This document shows positions 59,658 through 64,000 of a stretch of DNA of 64,000 nt, piece after piece. How positions within the stretch are numbered: the stretch's first letter is position 1; the number at the start of each line of letters is the position of its first letter. The position numbers were made by a program, and so were the translations under genes. Location of the stretch: NCBI RefSeq assembly GCF_022606355.1, contig NZ_JAHHZQ010000002.1, positions 744,001 through 808,000 on the forward strand, given 5' to 3'. The notes under the pieces were generated by a model. The model did no database searches and was not told the origin of the DNA. It saw only the letters and a program-made list of their open reading frames with translations. This DNA comes from Leifsonia shinshuensis. GTDB lineage: Bacteria; Actinomycetota; Actinomycetes; Actinomycetales; Microbacteriaceae.

Positions 59658-61190
59658 ATGACGCAGGACAATTCCCGGCCGGATTCCGTAGCACTCGACA
59701 ACGGAGCCGACCCTCGCGGGGGCGAAGACAAACACGTGCTGCAGGCGGACGGGGTGAGCGCCGCCGGCTCCATCGTGATGGCCGTGGCGGGCAGTGCCCC
59801 CGCCTATTCGATCGCGGCGACGACCGCGACGCTCGTCGGCGCCGCCGCGCTCGGCGCACCGGCCGCACTGCTCTGGTGCGGCATCCCGATGCTCGGCATC
59901 GCCTGGGCGTTCCTCTACCTGGGGCGCGCCGATGTCAACGCCGGGGCTTCGTACTCCTGGGTCGCGCGTGCGCTGCACCCGATCCTGGGCTTCCTCTCGG
60001 GCTGGGCGCTCGTCATCTCGGCGACGATCTTCATGGTGGCCGGTGCGCTCCCCGCTGGAGCGATGACGGTCACCCTGTTCGCTCCGGATCAGGCCAACAA
60101 CACGCTGCTCGTCACCGGGGTGGGGTCCATCTGGTTCCTCGTGATGGCGGCGTGCGTGCTCTTCGGCGTGCACGTGACGGCGCGGGCACAGTGGATCATG
60201 TCGCTCATCGAAGTCGGCATCCTCGTGCTGTTCGCCGTGCTGATGATCGTCCACGCCTCGAGCGGCGCGCACGCCGGTCCCTCCTTCTCCTGGGATTGGC
60301 TGGGCTTCAGCCACCTCACCGGCGCAGGGGTGTTCGTCTCGGCGGCACTCGTCGCAGCGTTCTACTACTGGGGCTGGGACGTCTCGTCGAACCTCAACGA
60401 GGAGACCAAGGACGGTCACAAGAACGCCGGGTCGGCCGGAATCATCGGCGTCGTCATCGTCTTCCTGCTGTTCGAGATCTTCACCATCGCGACGATGGTG
60501 ATCCTGCCGGCCAAGACGATCGAGCACAACAGTGCGAACGTCCTCTCGGTGCTCGGCGACGCCGTGTGGCCGGGCATCGGCGGAAAAATCCTGGTGATCG
60601 CCGTCGCCCTGTCGACGATCGCCACGCTGGAGACGACGCTGATCCAGGTGACGCGGACGCTGTTCTCGATGGGCCGGGACAACACCATCCCGAAGATCTT
60701 CGGGACGCTCCACCCGCGCTGGCGGACGCCCGCGTTCGCGACGCTCATCGTCGTCGGCGTCTCCATCCTGCTGTTCATCGGATCGAACCTCGTCGGAGGC
60801 AGCATCGGCGACATCATGACCAACGCGATCGCCTCCATCGGCATCCAGATCGCGTTCTACTACACGCTGGCCGGCGTGGCAGTCGTGGTGGCCTACCGGC
60901 GGGTGCTGCTCAAATCGGCGAAGAACTTCATCCTGATCGGGCTCTGGCCGGCGGTCGGCGCCGTCTTCATGGGGTACATCTTCGTCGCGGGCATCTGGCA
61001 GAACTTCGCCTCGGCGGCGTGGATCGTCAACATCCTCGGCGTCGGTCTGATCGTCGTCGGCATCGTGCCGCTGTTGCTCTTCTACCGCAAGGCGAAGGGC
61101 TACTACACGCGCCGACCGCTGGAGCTCCCCGCCGAGCTCGACGCGAAGGCGCCGGCCAACATCGACGACAGGGATCCTGCAAAGCTCTGA
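59658..61190 (+). CDS. APC-superfamily amino-acid permease
   Basis: 510 aa; ATG 59658 behind CAGGGAGAG. About 12 helices. The first (SAAGSIVMAVAGSAPAYSIAATTATLVGAAAL) carries the glycine-rich unwound segment typical of the amino acid-polyamine-cation superfamily. FLYLGRADVNAGASYSWVARAL and VTRTLFSMGRDNTIPKIFGTLHPRWRTP are further family landmarks. The C-terminal tail is charged. The substrate may be an amino acid or a polyamine. Confidence 0.9.
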   Translation: MTQDNSRPDSVALDNGADPRGGEDKHVLQADGVSAAGSIVMAVAGSAPAYSIAATTATLVGAAALGAPAALLWCGIPMLGIAWAFLYLGRADVNAGASYSWVARALHPILGFLSGWALVISATIFMVAGALPAGAMTVTLFAPDQANNTLLVTGVGSIWFLVMAACVLFGVHVTARAQWIMSLIEVGILVLFAVLMIVHASSGAHAGPSFSWDWLGFSHLTGAGVFVSAALVAAFYYWGWDVSSNLNEETKDGHKNAGSAGIIGVVIVFLLFEIFTIATMVILPAKTIEHNSANVLSVLGDAVWPGIGGKILVIAVALSTIATLETTLIQVTRTLFSMGRDNTIPKIFGTLHPRWRTPAFATLIVVGVSILLFIGSNLVGGSIGDIMTNAIASIGIQIAFYYTLAGVAVVVAYRRVLLKSAKNFILIGLWPAVGAVFMGYIFVAGIWQNFASAAWIVNILGVGLIVVGIVPLLLFYRKAKGYYTRRPLELPAELDAKAPANIDDRDPAKL

Positions 61191-61205
61191 CGCCTCTCGA
61201 CCCGG

Positions 61206-61251
61206 CGCGACCGCCGAGCATCCTCCAACCCCCGGATGCTCGGCGGTCGCG
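61206..61251 (+). terminator. 18-bp perfect hairpin after the permease gene
   Basis: CGCGACCGCCGAGCATCC (61206-61223), loop of 10, exact complement at 61234-61251. No U-tract. It ends the permease transcript ahead of the leaderless gene at 61310. Confidence 0.72.
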
Positions 61252-61299
61252 TCACTTCCGCCCTTCCACCGACTTCGACCGCGTGTAGAACGCCGCGTA

Positions 61300-61303
61300 G
61301 AGT
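61300..61303 (+). promoter_or_regulatory. Core of the -10 box of a leaderless promoter (copper-cluster membrane protein)
   Basis: TAGAGT (about 61298-61303) precedes the ATG at 61310 by 6 bp; no ribosome site is present other than a weak GGGG. Confidence 0.5.
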
Positions 61304-61309
61304 GGGGCC

Positions 61310-61945
61310 ATGAGTTCGCGCGGAGCACGGGTCGCCCGCGGCTTCGCCGCCGCGGGGGTCGCCACCCTCGTGGCAGCGCTGTTCCACATGGCGGGTGGAG
61401 GGCAGGCGCCGAGCGCCCTCGCCCTCACGCTCAGCCTCGTCTTCTCCTCGCTCGGCAGCATCGCCCTGGTGGGCGCGCGGGTCGCCGCGTGGCGACTGAC
61501 CCTGTCGGTCCTGGTGAGCCAGTTCCTGTTCCACGCGCTGTTCACGCTGAGCCCGTCCGCGACCTTCAGCGGGATGCCGGCCGACGGCCACCTCCATGCG
61601 GGGATGCACCTGACCCTGGTGGCCGGTTCCCCCTCCGCGACGGGGATGGCCATGCCGGCGATGATCTTCGGCGACAGCCCGTGGATGTGGCTCTCGCACG
61701 CCGCCGCCGCCGTGCTCACCGTCGTCGTGCTGCTGCACGGCGAACGCTCGCTGCTGGCGGTCGCCCGGTTCGCGTTCTTCGCGCTGCGGCGGCTCGTCGA
61801 CAGGGTCGCGGCCGTGCAGGCCGAGCCGATCCTGCGCCTCGGCTCGCCGGTCGCCGATGCCGCGCCGGCCCTGCGCCGGCTCGAGACCGTGCTCGACGGG
61901 AGACGGCGCCGCGGCCCGCCGCCGGCGTTCGTCCCGGCCGGCTGA
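61310..61945 (+). CDS. Membrane protein with Met/His-rich loop, copper cluster
   Basis: 211 aa. Hydrophobic segments near 8-28, 37-56, 62-80 and 124-142, with a basic C-terminal tail. Between helices 3 and 4 is a loop rich in Met and His (FSGMPADGHLHAGMHL and TGMAMPAMIFGDSPWMWLSH: at least eight Met and four His), the composition of exported copper-binding segments. It is followed by ycnI-like and copC genes, so a part in copper uptake or delivery is likely (inference). I do not recognise a named family. Confidence 0.75.
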   Translation: MSSRGARVARGFAAAGVATLVAALFHMAGGGQAPSALALTLSLVFSSLGSIALVGARVAAWRLTLSVLVSQFLFHALFTLSPSATFSGMPADGHLHAGMHLTLVAGSPSATGMAMPAMIFGDSPWMWLSHAAAAVLTVVVLLHGERSLLAVARFAFFALRRLVDRVAAVQAEPILRLGSPVADAAPALRRLETVLDGRRRRGPPPAFVPAG

Positions 61946-62089
61946 GCAGCGCGCACGCCGCCGCCGTCCGGGGAATGCTCCCTCCCTCGCCGCACACCGC
62001 CCTGCGCCCGCAGTCGCGCGGCCGGCCGGGAGGCTTCCGCCATCCCCTCACCCGGCATGCCTGAGCGCTGCCGAGAATCGGACGAACCC

Positions 62090-62887
62090 ATGAACAGCAG
62101 CACCTCGCGCAGCACCCTGCGCTTCCGCACCACTGCCATCGCCGGAACGGCATCCCTCGCCGCGATCGCCCTCGCCCTCGCGGCGCCGCTCGCCGCCAGC
62201 GCACATGTCCACGTCGACCCCGACCAGGCGGCGGTCGGCAGCTACGCCACGCTCACCTTCAAGGTCCCCACCGAGTCGGCGACGGCCGGCACGGTCAAGC
62301 TGGAGGTCGACCTCCCCACCGATACGCCGCTCGGGTCGGTGTCGTATCAGCCTCTTGCCGGCTGGACGACGCAGGTCGTGACCGACAAGCTCGCGAAGCC
62401 GATCAAGACCGACGACGGAACGGTCACGGAGGCGCCGGTCAAGGTCGTCTGGACCGCAGAGCAGGGCGTCCAGATCGCACCGGGCCAGTTCCAGCAGTTC
62501 GTGATCTCGGCCGGTGCGATGCCCGACACCGGCAGCATCCTCCTGCCCACGCACCAGTACTACTCCGACGGCACGGTCGTGGACTGGGACGAGAAGACCC
62601 CGGCCTCCGGAGCGGAGCCGGAGCACCCGGCGCCCACGGTCTACATCACCGACGCGCCCCCGGCCGCCGCGGGCTCCACTCCTGGGCTGCTCGCGACGCC
62701 GACCGCGGTCGCTCCGACGGCGCAGTCCGCGGCCTCGCCCGCTGCGGCCGCGACGGCGATCGGGCTCGGGATCGGCGGCCTCGTGCTCGGTGCCGCCGCG
62801 CTCGTCGTGGCGGTGCTGGCGCTGACCCGGCGGCCGCGTGCCGCCACTGCGCCGACGCCGTCCTCCCCGTCGGAAGGGACCAAGTGA
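62090..62887 (+). CDS. YcnI-family copper-binding membrane protein (DUF1775)
   Basis: 265 aa from ATG 62090; ribosome site weak. Signal peptide ends ...ASA|H, so the mature protein begins at H39 (AHVHVDPDQAAVGSYATLTF), the His-brace-like Cu(II) site known in YcnI. The DUF1775 beta-sandwich continues with TFKVPTESATAGTVKLEVDLP, GWTTQVV and QFQQFVISAGAMPDTG. A Pro/Thr/Ala stalk and a C-terminal helix (GLGIGGLVLGAAALVVAVLAL) anchor it outside the membrane. It is coupled to copC by a 4-bp overlap and acts in copper handling. Confidence 0.92.
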   Translation: MNSSTSRSTLRFRTTAIAGTASLAAIALALAAPLAASAHVHVDPDQAAVGSYATLTFKVPTESATAGTVKLEVDLPTDTPLGSVSYQPLAGWTTQVVTDKLAKPIKTDDGTVTEAPVKVVWTAEQGVQIAPGQFQQFVISAGAMPDTGSILLPTHQYYSDGTVVDWDEKTPASGAEPEHPAPTVYITDAPPAAAGSTPGLLATPTAVAPTAQSAASPAAAATAIGLGIGGLVLGAAALVVAVLALTRRPRAATAPTPSSPSEGTK

Positions 62888-63573
62888 CGATCGTGGAGAA
62901 CAGCACCACCGTCCGTCGCGGCATCGCGACCGCCGGCGTCGTTCTGCTGGCCGCCGCCCTGGCGCTGGCTCCCGCGGCGGCTGCCAGCGCGCACGACTAC
63001 CTGGTCGAGAGCTCGCCGGCGAGCGGCGCCACGCAGACGGAACCGCTGACGCAGGTGAGCCTGACGTTCAACGACCGGGTGCTCGACCTGACCGGCGACG
63101 GCAAATCAGCCATCCTCCAGGTGACCTCGGGCGGCCGCTACTTCGAGACCGGATGCCCGACCATCCTCGATCGCGGTGTGACCGTGCCGGTGGCGCTCGG
63201 CGCGGCCGGAACGTACACCGTCGACTGGCAGGCCGTCTCGGCGGACGGCCACACGGTCTCGGGCACGTACGGCTTCGAGTACGAACCCGCGGCGGGCACA
63301 GCCCCGGCCTCGACCGGCTCGGCATCGCCCACCTGCGGAGCGCACACGACGCCTGGAACCGCGGAGGCGAGCCCGGGGGCTGTGGCCCCGACGCCTGGTG
63401 AGGCGGTGTCGACCGCGGCGCCGACCAGCGCGCCGTCGTCCACCGACAGTGGTCTCCCGCTCGTCATCGGAATCGGCATCGCGATCGTGGTCCTCGCCCT
63501 GATCGGCGTGCTCATCGTGATCCTCACCGCGCGCCGCAAGCCACCGACCCCGGACGACACTCCGCAGGACTGA
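62884..63573 (+). CDS. copC: CopC-domain copper-binding protein with membrane anchor
   Basis: 229 aa; GTG start overlaps the ycnI stop (GTGA). Signal peptide cleaved at ASA|H, giving mature N-terminal H37 (AHDYLVESSPASGA). The Cu(II) site is completed by D121 and H123 (SADGHTVSGTYGF), the standard CopC set. Cys91 and Cys near 147 may form a disulfide. A long Ala/Thr/Ser/Pro linker leads to a C-terminal helix (LVIGIGIAIVVLALIGVLIVIL) and a basic tail. No CopD domain is fused; the Met/His membrane protein two genes upstream might fill that role. Confidence 0.92.
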   Translation: MTIVENSTTVRRGIATAGVVLLAAALALAPAAAASAHDYLVESSPASGATQTEPLTQVSLTFNDRVLDLTGDGKSAILQVTSGGRYFETGCPTILDRGVTVPVALGAAGTYTVDWQAVSADGHTVSGTYGFEYEPAAGTAPASTGSASPTCGAHTTPGTAEASPGAVAPTPGEAVSTAAPTSAPSSTDSGLPLVIGIGIAIVVLALIGVLIVILTARRKPPTPDDTPQD

Positions 63574-63577
63574 CCCT

Positions 63578-63634
63578 CGAAGGGCACGTCGTTGTCGCTT
63601 TCGGTCGCGAAAAGTGACAACGACGTGCCTTCGG
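63578..63634. terminator. Long near-perfect hairpin between convergent genes
   Basis: Left arm 63578-63601 (CGAAGGGCACGTCGTTGTCG...) and right arm 63611-63634 region (AAAGTGACAACGACGTGCC...) pair over about 23 bp with one G-T change and one bulged C, around a 9-10 nt loop. It lies between copC and the last gene. Confidence 0.65.
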
Positions 63635-63661
63635 CGTTCAGGCGTCACCGGGGGAGGAGGG

Positions 63662-64000
63662 TTACAAGCCGTCGTCGTGCTTGCGCCTCTTGGCGCTCGG
63701 CGCCTCCAGCAGCGAGAGCCAGAAAAGCAGCGCCAGCAGGCCGAAGATGATCAGCGCCAGCGCGAGGTCGGTCCACTCGAAGGGGATGAACGTGCCGTCG
63801 ATGGAGAGCACCAGCACCGTCTCGATGATGCCGAAGAACAGGAAGAACAGGCCGAGCAGGGTGCGGGTCACCCGGATGCGCCCGCGTCGGTGCACCTCCA
63901 CCCTCCGGAGTTCCACCATGAGGGTCAGCAGGAGCAGGGGGAGCACCTGCGCGAGCGTCGCAGCCGTGGCACTGTCCAGAAGCACTACACGCGCGTCCAT
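63662..64000 (-). CDS. Small membrane protein, start at window edge
   Basis: 112 residues are visible, beginning with an ATG exactly at the window end, so the real start may lie further out. Three helices: TLAQVLPLLLLTLMVELR, TLLGLFFLFFGIIETVLVL and LALALIIFGLLALLFWLSLL, with basic loops (RRVEVHRRGRIRVTR) and a Lys/Arg C-terminus. No family recognised. Confidence 0.65.
   Translation of the reverse strand: MDARVVLLDSATAATLAQVLPLLLLTLMVELRRVEVHRRGRIRVTRTLLGLFFLFFGIIETVLVLSIDGTFIPFEWTDLALALIIFGLLALLFWLSLLEAPSAKRRKHDDGL

Overview
The window is high-GC actinobacterial chromosome, most likely from the family Microbacteriaceae (Leifsonia/Microbacterium-like; this placement is inference). The basis is strong G/C codon bias, the dnaK-grpE-dnaJ-hspR order with HspR (HAIR) operators, an ECF41-type sigma factor, a dcd closely resembling the mycobacterial deaminase, and many genes that start a few bases downstream of a TANNNT -10 box (leaderless transcripts). 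Genes are densely packed. I saw no tRNA, rRNA, CRISPR array, insertion sequence or prophage.

Layout. 1-9382: a peptide/amine uptake and catabolism cluster. It holds a divergent dipeptide-ABC permease (cut by the window edge), a family-5 binding lipoprotein, an M17 aminopeptidase, a class III aminotransferase, an FGGY kinase, a LysA-fold decarboxylase and a serine beta-lactamase-like hydrolase. 9392-12023: surface/propeller proteins and a 40-residue acidic ORF. 12155-15705: small housekeeping genes (conserved hypothetical, GNAT, dcd, lipocalin-like) and a deletion scar with a beheaded TetR gene beside a membrane-protein fragment. 15855-20729: idi, a divergent pair of MarR-like regulators that both carry long histidine-rich segments, a UMF1-type MFS protein and a DUF2461 protein. 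20764-22913: ECF41 sigma factor with its membrane-protein/epimerase partners. 22998-26025: lspA, a small alarmone synthetase and a DHA2-type MFS exporter. 26212-30275: the dnaK-grpE-dnaJ-hspR chaperone operon. 30544-36606: a large LuxR (LAL) regulator, an isochorismatase-fold hydrolase, a Tat-type RCC1 propeller and a GAP/SfLAP-type membrane protein. 36718-38948: tdh-kbl (threonine to glycine). 39019-40923: a membrane-anchored esterase and a small secreted two-cysteine protein.

41067-54551 is a carbohydrate region in two modules. In the first, a LacI repressor faces a GPH-like sugar symporter and a GH3 beta-glucosidase, and two matching 18-bp operators lie between them. In the second, a ROK regulator leads a sugar ABC transporter (two permeases and a binding lipoprotein, no ATPase) followed by GH15 and GH31 enzymes. 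Together they suggest import of beta- and alpha-glucosides and hydrolysis in the cytoplasm. 54551-59521: assorted single genes (nucleotidyltransferase, second isochorismatase-fold hydrolase, RsmC/RlmG-like methyltransferase, GDPD, GNAT). 59658-63573: an amino-acid permease and a copper-handling run (Met/His-loop membrane protein, YcnI, CopC). The last gene touches the window end.

Two features recur. Several gene ends are marked by long, nearly perfect hairpins (13-24 bp stems) without a U-tract. At least fourteen genes have a TANNNT box 5-7 bp before the start codon. The most unusual locus is the histidine-rich MarR pair at 16530-18567.
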